Source: Cyathus striatus (lineage: Eukaryota > Basidiomycota > Agaricomycetes > Agaricales > Nidulariaceae). Taken from it: a stretch of 64,000 nucleotides of DNA. Position 1 is the first letter of the stretch. Each line of letters starts with the position of its first letter. A model generated the notes under the pieces. That model saw only the letters and a program-made list of their open reading frames with translations, was not told the origin of the DNA and did not search any database. The stretch covers positions 930,001 through 994,000 of the forward strand of contig JAOVFP010000006.1 in assembly GCA_025738555.1 (NCBI GenBank). The letters are read 5' to 3'. Position numbers and translations under genes: made by a program. Below, one piece after another: positions 46,855 to 57,049 of this stretch.

Positions 46855-47990
46855 CAGTCCGTGACAAGCAAAGTCCACCAATTTTATTACAGTACAAAAA
46901 TGAATTTTTTAGGACAAACTAATTACAGATTCAGATTCAGAACATCAAAATACATACAAAAATAATGTTTTTAAGAAATTCCCATGATAAAATAGGTTTG
47001 CCAAATTTTTTAGCAAAAAAATCAACATGTTACATGACCTATTTTAGGACGAAATAGCTTCAAGTGTCATCATGGCCTGATTGGAGGCTTCACAGTGTCA
47101 GTGCTGCTTTCTCACAGCCCATTCTGCTGCTTCACCTGTTAAACCACACCTATAAGCACTCATGAATCACCATGTTCAGTTAATAAAATGGCAAATAACA
47201 TCCAGAGGACAAGCATCTAAGTATTTCATAACTGCATTTTTTGCATCTTGAAATGTTCTTTTCTCTTTTTCACAAAACCAATATTTTACCCACCCCTAGT
47301 ACTGTTAAAATGTATTGAATAATTTAGACTTGAATTATAATAGAAAATATACATACCATTCCTATTGGATTCAATTCACAATGAAATTTTGGCAGAAACA
47401 TACAAATATGTCTAGCATTGGTGATTAATATTTCAAGCATTGACTTCTGGTTGACAAAATCATCTTGCTGGCTAAGGAGACAGGCCATGCAACAATCTTT
47501 ACTTTCAAAAGGACAAACATCACTGATCACATTTTCAGGATTTGTATTGGGCTCTGGGGAGGATGTATTAGTGACAGGTGGTGGGGAGGACCTTTGAAGA
47601 TTAGTTCTTGATTGATTATTGTGAAGTCCACTTGTATTTCAGCTCTTTTTCTTGGGTCAACCTCTGGGCATGGTGGTTAGAAAGATGAATTTTTGGTGCC
47701 CATTGAGGTGATCCAGGGGCTTATATTTTTGCGGAATCATATCGCAATTGATGAAAGGATGCTAAAAATACATTTTCAGTGATTTATACTGTTTTTTATG
47801 GCTGAGTGCCAAATTTTTGGGTCAAAAAATTTTAAAATCGGAAATCAAAAAATTGGCTCGTGGAATCTTAATTAATACATTGTAACTATGCTATTCCAAT
47901 GGTTTTCAGAGTTTAAAACTTATTTGTCATTGCTGAAAAATTCACTTAAATTTGCTCAAAAAATTAGCGGGTTTTGCTTGTCGCGGACTA
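46855..47990 (-). mobile_element. Tc1/mariner-like element in TA
   Basis: Starts CAGTCCGTGACAAGCAAA and ends with the complement of TAGTCCGCGACAAGCAAA; TA at 46853-46854 and 47991-47992. Removal restores the 55-bp repeat. TA duplication and CAGT-type ends are features of the IS630-Tc1-mariner group. It holds a transposase pseudogene on the minus strand. Confidence 0.88.
47040..47690 (-). pseudogene. DDE transposase pseudogene (IS630/Tc1-like) with one putative intron
   Basis: The minus frame at 47530-47342 contains Phe-Leu-Pro-Lys-Phe-His-Cys-Glu-Leu-Asn-Pro-Ile-Gly-Met-Val, matching the well-known Leu-Asn-Pro-Ile-Glu motif that carries the last catalytic acid; here Glu is Gly. A GTATGT...ACAG intron of ~54 nt (about 47305-47358) seems to interrupt the next codons; then Gly-Trp-Val-Lys-Tyr-Trp and Leu-Asp-Ala-Cys-Pro-Leu-Asp-Val-Ile follow (47300-47160), then Met-Ser-Ala-Tyr-Arg-Cys-Gly-Leu-Thr-Gly. 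Several Arg/Trp positions are stops. Only the C-terminal half is present. Confidence 0.75.
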
Positions 47991-48185
47991 TAGAATGAAC
48001 CAATGATTGCCCATGATCACCAATAAATTAGTAGTAATATTCAATTAGAATAAACCAATGATTGTTTTTGATCACTAAAAGACTAATACCCATACAAAGA
48101 TAGGCACTCAAAAAAAGCCTGGCTTGCATGATTGAGGCAATCAACTATCCTAGGCTTTTTTTGAAAATATTGGCTGACACTTATG

Positions 48186-49931
48186 CTTGAATACTGGTTG
48201 CAGCACACATTGAGTATGACCAGCTGAGATAGAAATTCTTGAAACTAATGCACTAGCCAACTCTGGAGCAGGAGAATGAGAGACTGAAAGAAGCCTAGGG
48301 ATGGCCAGAGTACTGGTGGCAGTAGCAGATTGTTGTGAAGCCAAACAGTTACTACATCAGGCTTGCAGTGGGATTGTCTGCTGCTAATAACTGCATTGGT
48401 GTGCAGTTTCAGTATGAGTAGTCATCAGAAGAAAACAAGAAACAAGCAGAGAAGATTCAAGGAAGTGAATTTCAAATACTATCATGTCCCATTCCAACCA
48501 CTAAGGATTGAACTATGGAAGAAAGTCTAACAATGAAGGTAGAACACATAAGCACAAGCTCAGGAGTAATGAATGATGTATGGGAGTAATGGAACATTGG
48601 CTTCAACTTATATGTTGCACCCCTTGAGCTTCTCATTCCATATTTAGAACAGGGCAGAGTTAATAATGATATTTCAGAGTTGGTGCTAAGCCCAAGTAAA
48701 GGAAAGAGTAGTTGATTCAAAACTGTAGTCTACTTACAATATGAAGTAGTTATGGTGATGATAAGGAATGGGGTAAAACTAATGGAGACAGGAGTTATGA
48801 AATGAACTAGAAAGAATGGAAAGGCATAGAACAAATAGTAGTAATAAAGGGAAGGAACAAGTAAACAATGACAAGTAAACATTAAGTAAGTAAGAGTTCC
48901 ATATATAACAAATGTATACAGTCCAGAGGAAATGTATAATCCTTGGATGAAAACATAACATTGACTTGCATCAGTCCTAGGAACTTTGTCACAGATATGA
49001 CAACAGGAAGGACTGTTGGCTTCAGCTTATGTGCTGCACCCCTTGTCATTCTCTAGGTCCAGGTATTTCATAGTGCAGGAGTGAGGGACAGAAGTGTGGG
49101 ATAGAGGTGAGGGACAGAAGTGCAGAGTGCAGAGTGTGGAACTGTTACTGTAGAAGTGATGATTAAGCTGGAGGTGAGCGGGACTTAAAGACAAGTAGTG
49201 GAGACTGTAACTTAGTTGATATTCAAACTGAGTAGTCTTAGTATAAAGAGGTGCTACTTAAATACTATAAGACTTCACTAATGACCAGTGAATGAATGGG
49301 ATAGTAGTACACTAGTTGATAATGATAATAAGATGGTGGCAGAAGGTGGAGCAATATCTGAATACTCTATGTACCAAGAACAGACTAGGGATTGGGATGG
49401 ATGCTGAGAGCAAGTAACCCAGGGTACAATGGAAAAGGGCATAGTGGGTAACAGATAACAAACTGGATGAGTAAGGTTGCATATAAGCTTGGCAACCTTC
49501 AGTCAGAAGAGTGGAAGGGGAAAGTGGAAGAACAAGATCTATACAAGTTAAGAAGGTCAGATAGTGCAGAGTAGAAGTACAGGAAAAAGGTCAGAAAGGT
49601 ATGGCTATGACAGTGTGATCTAACAGAAAGTGGGAGCATGAGTCAGACATGGGGGCATTTGTGTATATTGAGCAGACAGGGGAATGTGTGATGTAAGTGA
49701 ATTGATTGTAAGTCTACACCCCAAGTTGGAGGGGTTTATATACCTTTTACAATGTGTACTACTAATGTACTATTACTTATAATTTTACTAATGTAAACTT
49801 ATATTTTGTAGTGTGTATCAGAGAGTGTGATAGAGGCAGTGCTCTATCACATTCATCCTTAGAGCTGCCTTGCAGCACTCTTAGTCAGCAACCTCCTCAG
49901 CACAGCACATGGAGTTGCTATGTGCCTGTAC
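48186..49931 (-). other. Probable 5' region of Gypsy-4 plus unassigned sequence
   Basis: The first ~160 bp continue Gypsy-4 gag beyond the foldback element in minus sense. Phrases GGCTTCAACTTATATGTTGCACC (near 48598) and GGCTTCAGCTTATGTGCTGCACC (near 49019) repeat ~420 bp apart, and a third is at 29209. A TATA-like box in minus sense lies near 49727-49742, and a perfect 10-bp hairpin is at 49826-49851 (TGTGATAGAG / CTCTATCACA). No host gene is supported. Confidence 0.4.
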
Positions 49932-50414
49932 TGTTACGATAAAGTTCTGGTTGGGACATTTATCATACAAGTCCGATAGTCATGTGATTTACAAGTTCAA
50001 GGAACAAGTAGATCAGTATTGAGTTCGAGTCTCTATTCACGAGCTCTTAAGTTGTTTAGACTTAAGTACGAGCAAGGTGAATGAATCAAAGTAAAGCTAG
50101 TTTGATTTAAGCTGAAGCTTGAGCTCTACAGCCCAAGTTACCACTGTTTAAATACAAACGAGTTCAGACTAATAATAAGTGGAAATGTAACCAAATAAGT
50201 AAAAATGCTGCGTATCAACTGTGCATGACTGTGGCGCAGTAAGAAGAAGGAAAAGTATACTAAGTAAAGTAAGATGACTCAAGATGAGTCAAAAGAGAGT
50301 GACAATCATGTAAATAGAGAAGTAATGTGTTTGGTATCAAAGGTGATACCAAACAAGCCACTGAAATGTAAAGAGAGCATATGTAAATAGAAGAAGGTAA
50401 AGAAAATCGTAACA
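49932..50414 (-). repeat. Gypsy-2 3' LTR
   Basis: Plus-strand ends TGTTACGAT and ATCGTAACA. 97.7% identical to the other LTR. Confidence 0.97.
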
Positions 50415-50426
50415 TTACCCCTGATT
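50415..50426 (-). promoter_or_regulatory. Gypsy-2 polypurine tract
   Basis: In minus sense AATCAGGGGTAA next to the 3' LTR, like that of Gypsy-1. Confidence 0.7.
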
Positions 50427-50459
50427 TAAAGGATGAAGGTCACCTGAACTTCACTAACA

Positions 50460-51676
50460 TCAGTAGCCCGGATAGAAGTCTCTGATTGCATCATAGTTGT
50501 CCTGATCCTCCCTCTGGAGGTGTTCCTCCCAAGCCTGTTCCCCTGACTTCCTGTTGGGTCTGATCCCACAGTGGTAAAATTTCTCGTTGTTGAACTTTCT
50601 CCCCCTCTCCCTCTCTGCCCATTCCTCCCTCTGGGACCTGAAGCTCTTCGCATTCTTCACCATCCGTCCGTCACTCCGTTCGGTGTAGCAGTTCCCCTGG
50701 TAATGTGTGGCGCAGTGGTTCCTTCCACAGGGTTCAGGGTCAGGGGAGGAATTACTCTCCATGCGCTTCTCCTTGGAGGAGAATAGGGTGGTGAGGGGTC
50801 GTTGTGGTCTACCAGAGGGTCGTCAAGGGGCGAAATGCTTCTTACACTGGGGAGTGGTGTGTCCAGGGGCGTTACGAAAACATCTGTTGCATGTATATTG
50901 CAGACAGTCCTTCTTAGTGTGTTCAAGGCTGTGACAGACATAACAGCATGGTCGTGTCGAGGAGATGTGTTCTGTAGGTTCGGGGATGACTCCCGGGTCA
51001 GGAGAGCACTTGATGGGTAGAGTGTCATTGGTGGTGGTGAGATAGGGCGCCAAGGGGTTACCGGTTGGGATGGGATGTCATGGAACTGTTCGGCAGTGGT
51101 GTGTTCACGGAGAGATCGAGATTTTGGATGGAGGTAGTAACGGCCTCCAATAGAGCTGATTCCAAGCCCCTGGTCAGGCTTAACATTCTTGGTTCCCTCA
51201 TTTCCTGTAATTCGAGTGGGGTTGCTTCGGAGGATTAGAGCCATAGAAGGTGGTAAGGAGGAATTAGGGGTACCTGTTGTCTCCTCAATCTGTGCTACTT
51301 CTGTGAAGTAATGCAATCCTGCGTCGAACATACTTTGGATAGCATGAAATTGTGCCCTTCTGCTAGCCCTTTCTGCTTTGAAGGATTCTCTGAAGGAGTC
51401 AAAGAGTGTGACGAGGGTGTTGCCATTGGTTAGGTTGCTTAAGAAGTGATGAGTGGTGGCTACTTGTTCTTCAGGTACATTGGAGAGGGCAGTGCGGTAT
51501 TTATTGACCAGTTCTACTGGTGCAATAGGTTGTACATAGTTGTCATGTCGGGAGTTGATGTTGGTGATGACAGTGGGGAGAACAAGGGGTTCGGTGGAAT
51601 GAATAATAATAGAATGAGGGTTAGAGGTAGAGGGGAGGGATCCGGTAGAGGAAGAAGAGGCATTGTTAGAAGACAT
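50460..51676 (-). pseudogene. Gypsy-2 extra 3' ORF with two zinc knuckles
   Basis: Starts at ATG 51676, 57 nt after the pol stop. The first ~210 codons (to ~51050) are Ser/Pro-rich with a more regular segment (Val-Asn-Lys-Tyr-Arg-Thr-Ala-Leu; Phe-Arg-Glu-Ser-Phe-Lys-Ala-Glu-Arg). A one-base change near 51050 moves the meaningful frame; this second frame has C-Y-V-C-H-S-L-E-H-T-K-K-D-C at 50945-50904 (CX2CX4HX4C) and C-N-R-C-x6-H-x4-C at 50891-50844, a TGA at 50825-50823 where Arg is likely, and a charged Arg/Glu-rich tail to 50460. The knuckles indicate nucleic-acid binding. No envelope features. Function unknown. Confidence 0.75.
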
Positions 51677-51733
51677 TTGTGAAAGGTTTGGTATGACTGG
51701 TAAATTGTTGGTAGTTTGTAGTAAACTGTCGAT

Positions 51734-54700
51734 TCAGTTTAAGCCGGCCTTCTTTTTGTAGTCTTCTAGTAGTTCCTGGGCATTATTCAGATATTCTTCA
51801 TGTACCCATTTGTCTTTTGCTGAAGAGTATCCCTTCCAACGAATCCTGTATTGCATGACTAGTTCAGTGTGTTGGTTTTTTTGTTTTTTAGGCATCTTGT
51901 GTCCCATGATAGCTTCAATCTCCCACTCTGGTTCGGCTTCAATCAGGTCCGGAGGTGGTTCCAGGAAGTTTTTCCCATGGACAGAGGTTTCGACGTATGG
52001 CATGAGAAGGACAGTATTGAAGACAGGGTGAATGGTCCACTGTTCTGGAAGTTCCAATTTGTACATATAAGGTGCTAGTTTCTCAATGATCCTAAAAGGT
52101 CCTTCTCGTTGTGGTGCCATTTTTCTGGAGGGGTAAGAGATGGATAGGTTTTTGGTGTCGAGCCACACCATGTCTCCAACTTCATACTTTGTGAATTCTC
52201 ATTTTTGTGCTTCACGAGTCTTCTGTTGAGCAATTTGAATAAGGGCCTGTGCTTCCTTTCTTGCTTCCATCATATCATCTATTCTGATTTCCACTTCCTT
52301 GACATAAGTGGTGTCTCTCATGGTGGGAGTGATGACTGGTTCGTATCCGTGTAATAAATAGAAAGGGGATCTTTGTGTGACAGTGTTGACCTGAGCATTT
52401 CGTGATATTTCTGCTTCTGGGATATGGTTTGCCCATTCATGTTGTCTAGTGCTGCAGAAGCATTGTAAGTAGGTTTCAATTTCTTGATTCGTCCTTTCCA
52501 TTTGATTTTGTGGAAGTGAAGTATAGCTTGAAATATTTCTGCTACAAATCATGGGTCTCGATCAGAGATGATTGCATTAGGGTGACTGTATCGTCTGTAA
52601 AGTGTTTTTCGGATTAGGGTTGCTATTCTTTCTGCATTGAGTCCCTTCATGATGCAAGGTTCAAAAATTACCCCCTTAGTAGACCCATGGTCGACCACGA
52701 CCATGATTGCATCAAATCCCTCGGATTTAGGTAGGTCTGTAATAAAATCCATGGATATTTGTGAAAATGGTCGTGTGGTTTCGGAGATGGGTATGAGGTT
52801 AACCGGAGGTTTTGGTCTCTGGTCATAGGCCATTTGTTGACAGGTGGCACATCCTGTGACATATTGTTTGACAAATACTCCCATTCCAGGCCACCAGTAT
52901 TCCTTTTTGACTTCTTTTTCCGTAGAACTGTGTCCATGGTGTCCAGCAGGTAGACTGTTGTGTTTCAAGGCTACAATGCTTCGTCGTAATTCTTTGTCTT
53001 CAGGGACGTATACTCGATCTCTGAAAAGGATTAGTCCACTTTTGATTTGCCAGTCATCTAAAGAGGAGCGAATAGGAGGGATGTCTTTCGCTTTGATAGC
53101 TGTAACTATCTTCTGGGCTAAAACATCTTCTTTGGTCTGGTTGGCCACCAAATCTTGGAGTTCCGTAGATATAAAATTGATATGTAAGTCTGCTTCTAGA
53201 ACGTTGGCAAACCAATTGTCCTCTTCCATGTCCAGAGTGTTAATGAACCAATGGTCTGGTAGAACTATCAGACCATTGTTTTCGTGTTCCTTGTCCAGGG
53301 TTAAGTCAGAGCATCGTGAGATCATGTCGGCTTCGAGGTTCTTTTTCTCTTGTATGTGTTGCATGTTAATGTCAAATTCGGAAAGGAAAAGGGACCATTG
53401 AGCTTGTCATCTAGTAACCTTTTGAGGTTCTCGGTAGTATTTCAAATTTTCGTGGTTGGAAAAAACAACTATTTTATTTGGGTGTCCTTCAAGTAGGTGC
53501 TGCCATGCTTTGAAGCCATGAACAATTGCATAAAGTTCTTTGTCGTAAATTTGGTAGTTTCATTTGGTTGCTGTAAACATATGGGAAATGTATCCGCATG
53601 GTTTCCAGAATCCATTTTCATCTTCTTGTTTGAGTATGGCCCCAGTGGCATAGTCTGATGCATCAACTAACATAGTAAAAGGTTTCTCCAGGTCAGGTAT
53701 CCTGAGAATTGATTCGTTCAGGAAGGCCTCTTTTAGATCATTAAAGGCAATCTGTTGTTCTTCACCCCAATTCCATGTAGTGGTATTCCTTGTTAGTTTG
53801 AGAATTGGTTCTATTCTCTTGCTGTAGCATGGAATAAATTGACGGTAGAAGTTACAAAATCCTGCAAATGACTGGACTTCTTTTACTTTAGTGGGGGCTG
53901 GCCAGTCAGCAATTCCAGTAAGTTTCTTGGGATCCATAGCGATACTGTTTGGTCGAATGATCATTCCTAGGTAATCGACTTCTGTTACTTTGAAAGAACA
54001 TTTTTCAGGTTTTGCAAATAGACCATTGTCCTGTAATATTTGGAGAATCTCCCATGTAATCTGTCTATGAAGTTCAAGATTGTTTTTTGTGAAGATAAGA
54101 ATGTCGTCCAAATATACTCTCACTAGTCCTTGTGCAATGTAGTCCTCCAGTAGATGATTAATCATTCGCATGAAAGTCGCTGGTGAATTGCATAATCCAA
54201 AGAACATGACCATGGGTCTAAAGATGCCTCTTTTAGTAACAAAGGCAGCTTTTGACCTGTCTTCTGGAATGATTTGAACTTTATTGTATGCTCCTTGGAG
54301 GTCCATTTTTGTAAAAAGATCAGCACCTTTAAGATCCTCAATTAGTTGTTTGATATGAGGTAAAGGATAACAGTCTTTAATGGTTCCGTTGTTTAAGTAG
54401 TGGTAGTCTTGGCATGGTCTCATATTGTCTGTTTCCTTTTTTCCTACAAAGAACCCTGCAGTATTTTCAGCGTTCGTTGAATCTGGTAGAACTTCTTCAA
54501 TATATTCTTTTCAAAGGTTGTCATCTACGAATTCGTTCATTGCCTTTTCTTCTCAAATGCTAAGGGGATACACCCTGCTTTTTTGAGGTGAGAAGTCCTT
54601 TTTCATTCGAATGTGGTGGTCCCATGGTCGTGAGGGTGGAAATTCTTCTGAGGTGTCCTTATCAAATACGTCCTTATAGTCTTGAAGATGTTCTGGTACC

Positions 54701-55640
54701 ATCTGTTCAAAGGTTTTTTTGACCTTTTCGGGTTCATAGGATAGCCGTTGTGAAATTGTCTGTTTTACTCTGATAGGGATTCCATGTTTTTCAAACAGTG
54801 ATTCCTTCGTTTCAAAAGACATGCCTAGTCTGTGTTCCACGAGAAGAGGGTCTTCAATTTCTGTTAAGAAGGTTCGTAAGTGAATGCTTTCAGCAGTCAT
54901 TTCTTCAAGATCTTCATCTTTGGCATCATTTATTTGCATCCAATATATTTCGATTGGATTCCAGTTGTCCTGTAATGGTAAGTCCGGGATTTCTATCATC
55001 TTCTCATCGGGGATTCTTGTATCCTTGAGAGAATACCTATAATCTTGAGGGAGCGTTTCCATTTGCTTGTTCTCCGATTCATCGGGTATTTCTTTGACAG
55101 AGGCCGGTGTTCCTGATCATTTAATTTCCAAGACGGGTTTCAATATTTTCATCCGAGCTATTGACATAGATTGTGCAAATCTTTGGTTGAATTGTCTGTC
55201 TAGCTGCATTTGGTCGATTTTCAAGGTTCCTTCCTTCCAGTTTATTTGGGGATTGGTTTGTTCTAGGAAGGGGTAGCCCATGATAATTGATTCGTTTCCT
55301 AATTCAGAAAGGTAAAATCGAGTAGGAATGGTAGCTGTTCCTACTTTTATTTTGTCATTGACATAGTGTGAAATATATCCTTTCTTGTTGAGGGTCCCAT
55401 CTGTGTTGTATACTGGTGTTAGTTTTCCCAAAGGTTGTGGAGTGAGGTTGAATTTCTTCGCAGTTGCTCGACTCATAAAATTTCCTCCAGCCCCTGAGTC
55501 AATCAAGGCTGGAACTGATCCCATGTTTCCTAATGTAACAGGTACTTGCATAGTATTTCATTCAATATCAGCTATAATTACATTGGAAAGTAGAATAGGA
55601 GGTCCTACAGTGGGATTAATAGTCCTCCTTATTGAAAACC
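51734..55640 (-). pseudogene. Gypsy-2 pol: protease, RT, RNase H, integrase, chromodomain
   Basis: Entered by a -1 shift at 55641-55635. Protease: Leu-Ile-Asp-Ser-Gly-Ala-Gly-Gly-Asn-Phe (near 55500). RT: Tyr-His-Tyr-Leu-Asn-Asn, Lys-Met-Asp-Leu-Gln-Gly-Ala-Tyr and catalytic Tyr-Leu-Asp-Asp-Ile-Leu (54423-54100). RNase H: Asp-Ala-Ser-Asp-Tyr, Asp-Lys-Glu-Leu; the third acid is lost (Ser-Asn-His-Glu for Ser-Asp-His-Glu, near 53460). Integrase: His-His and Cys-Ala-Thr-Cys zinc region, Met-Asp-Phe-Ile-Thr-Asp-Leu and Ser-Asp-Arg-Asp-Pro; then a TGA and a deletion/frame change near 52560-52500 removes the Tyr-His-Pro-Gln-Thr-Asp-Gly region. Chromodomain at 51900-51780 (Ile-Arg-Trp-Lys-Gly-Tyr; Asp-Lys-Trp-Val). 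All in-frame stops seen are TGA. Confidence 0.93.
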
Positions 55641-57038
55641 CATCTTGTTAATACTTTCGAAGTATTCGACTTGTTCGGCTCCTGGGAGTTCTGTGACTCG
55701 GAGCCTCATTTCTTCAGCAAGGTCTTTCCTGGTCATCTTCTTGATGAAGGGGTTATTATTCTTGTTGTTAGTGTGAGGAGTAGTTTCCTTGTTTCGGTTC
55801 AGGCATTGCCGAGCCATGTGTCCTTTAGTTCCACAAATAAAACATTTCCCAGCTTGCAGGTATTCTCCTCGTGTCTTTGCATCCAGTTGGTTTATCTCCA
55901 TGTGATCTATGTCCATGGTGTTCGGGTCTCAAGTAATTGTCTTGGGTCTGGGGGCAAAATATCCCCTTTGTCCTGTTTTGTTGTATTGTTGTATTTGTCT
56001 GTAATTTCGATCGAATTTTCTGGCATCATCCTGCCATTTTGCAATAGTATCAGGAATTTCTTTCTGAGTATGGATACTCTGAAGAAGAGGTTGATTAAGA
56101 CCAGCTTTGAAGAGATCCATCTTTGTGTAGTCATCAAGTCCTTCTATGTGGCTGACGAGTATCTCGAATTCAGTAATATATTCATCAGCCGTTCCCTTTC
56201 CTTGGGTTAAGTTCTGAAGTTTGTGGAAAGCTTCGTCTTTCTCATCGACAGGGTCGAAGTTTTTTTTGAAATCTTCTTTAAAAGCTGCCCAGGTTCCTGG
56301 AGCCGGTGTATCGGTTTTGAACATTTCATTCTGTTTCTTTTCCTTCCAATTCCCAGCAATTCCTCCTCCAATGTATGACATGGCATACATGATTTTCTTT
56401 GCATCCATGTCATAGATCTTGTCATTTATCAAAAAATAGGATTCGACATCTCAAAGCCATTTTTTGGATTTTTTCTTGTCTCCTTCGAAAATGGCAGGAG
56501 GGTTTAACCTCAATTCTTTATCATTGATTTTTTGTCCTGGTGTGTCTGTGTTAGACATGCTGTTGTCTGATTCATGGTCGAAGATTGTAGAAGGTGTTGT
56601 TGATCTGGGGAGTGGAGGATATCCTTCGTCTGCTGTGACATATTTGTCATTGTCAGGTGGTTGGTTCTTCTTCAGGTGTTCGACTAGTTCTTGGGCTAGT
56701 AAGTTTTCTGGGATCTGTTGGGTAGGGTTCCATTGTGTCGGGGTCAGTTCTTTTGAAAAGAATTGTCTGGGTGTGGGGATTCATGATAGTGTAGGTTTCG
56801 AAGTTGTGGTATCGACTACTTGTTTCCCAATGGGTTTGCTTGAGCTAGTGATAGACGCAAACAGGTTTAAGCTTCCTCCTTCTTGTTGTGAGGTCTGTAT
56901 AAGTCCTTCTGTTTGGGGCTTCGGTTTCTCTTCACCTTCTGAGTCAGAACTCTCTGGAGCTTTAAATCTCCAGGGGGTTGTCGTTGTTTCTGTTTGATGT
57001 GTTGGGGTGCTGCACTGAGTAGTGCAAGCAGTAGGCAA
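55629..57038 (-). pseudogene. Gypsy-2 gag
   Basis: An open minus frame from 57038 (no ATG before 56558) to TAA 55631-55629. N-terminal part acidic and Pro-rich; capsid part (56432-55930) with Trp-Ala-Ala-Phe-Lys-Glu-Asp-Phe and Phe-Lys-Ala-Gly-Leu-Asn-Gln-Pro-Leu; zinc knuckle C-F-I-C-G-T-K-G-H-M-A-R-Q-C at 55844-55803. TGA codons at three places (near 56783, 56449 and 55928). TAA at the end is the only non-TGA stop and sits two codons after the slippery site, so it is likely the genuine gag stop. Confidence 0.88.
55635..55641 (-). promoter_or_regulatory. -1 ribosomal frameshift heptamer GGGTTTT at the gag-pol junction
   Basis: In gag frame it reads G-GGT-TTT, the canonical X-XXY-YYZ form, followed by CAA and the gag stop TAA. 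A -1 slip puts the ribosome in the pol frame, which is open here and leads into protease. I did not model a downstream stimulatory structure. Confidence 0.65.
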
Positions 57039-57048
57039 GCTTCAGCTT
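57036..57048 (-). promoter_or_regulatory. Gypsy-2 primer-binding region, complementary to its own transcript start
   Basis: Two bases inside the 5' LTR edge, minus sense AAGCTGAAGCTTG. The exact complement CAAGCTTCAGCTT is in the LTR (plus-strand 57227-57239), about 33 nt downstream of the TATA-like TATTTAAA (57264-57271). No tRNA-type TGG start is present. This fits Tf1-type self-priming. Confidence 0.65.
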
Positions 57049-57049
57049 T

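Larger units (their letters stand above)
45027..48185. mobile_element. Foldback DNA element with 55-bp arm repeats and CpG-rich palindrome
   Basis: Inverted ends GTGTCAGCCAATATTTTC...GAAAATATTGGCTGACAC. Flanks carry CTTGAAT (45020-45026 and 48186-48192) with one mismatch at the eighth base, compatible with a hAT-type 8-bp TSD. Arms contain a 55-bp tandem unit (left 45102-45510; right 46570-46852 and 47991-48090). The centre is a long palindrome (45512-46575). A Tc1-like element is nested in the right arm. No transposase of its own. Confidence 0.75.
29650..48350 (-). mobile_element. Gypsy-4: decayed minus-strand Ty3/Gypsy element, host of four insertions
   Basis: Minus-strand coding pieces join across insertions: gag (about 48350-48186, 45026-44421, 32295-31441), then protease and RT (31046-29650). 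The interruptions are exact: foldback element 45027-48185, Gypsy-3 32296-44420 (TSD CTGTT), solo LTR 31047-31435 (TSD ACCAT), and the truncating repeat at 29444-29650. The coding region 29641-31046 has a single CG dinucleotide in 1.4 kb, the extreme of decay in this window. Its own LTRs were not identified with confidence; a TATA-like GGTATATAAACCCC in minus sense near 49727-49742 may belong to its 5' LTR. Confidence 0.75.
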
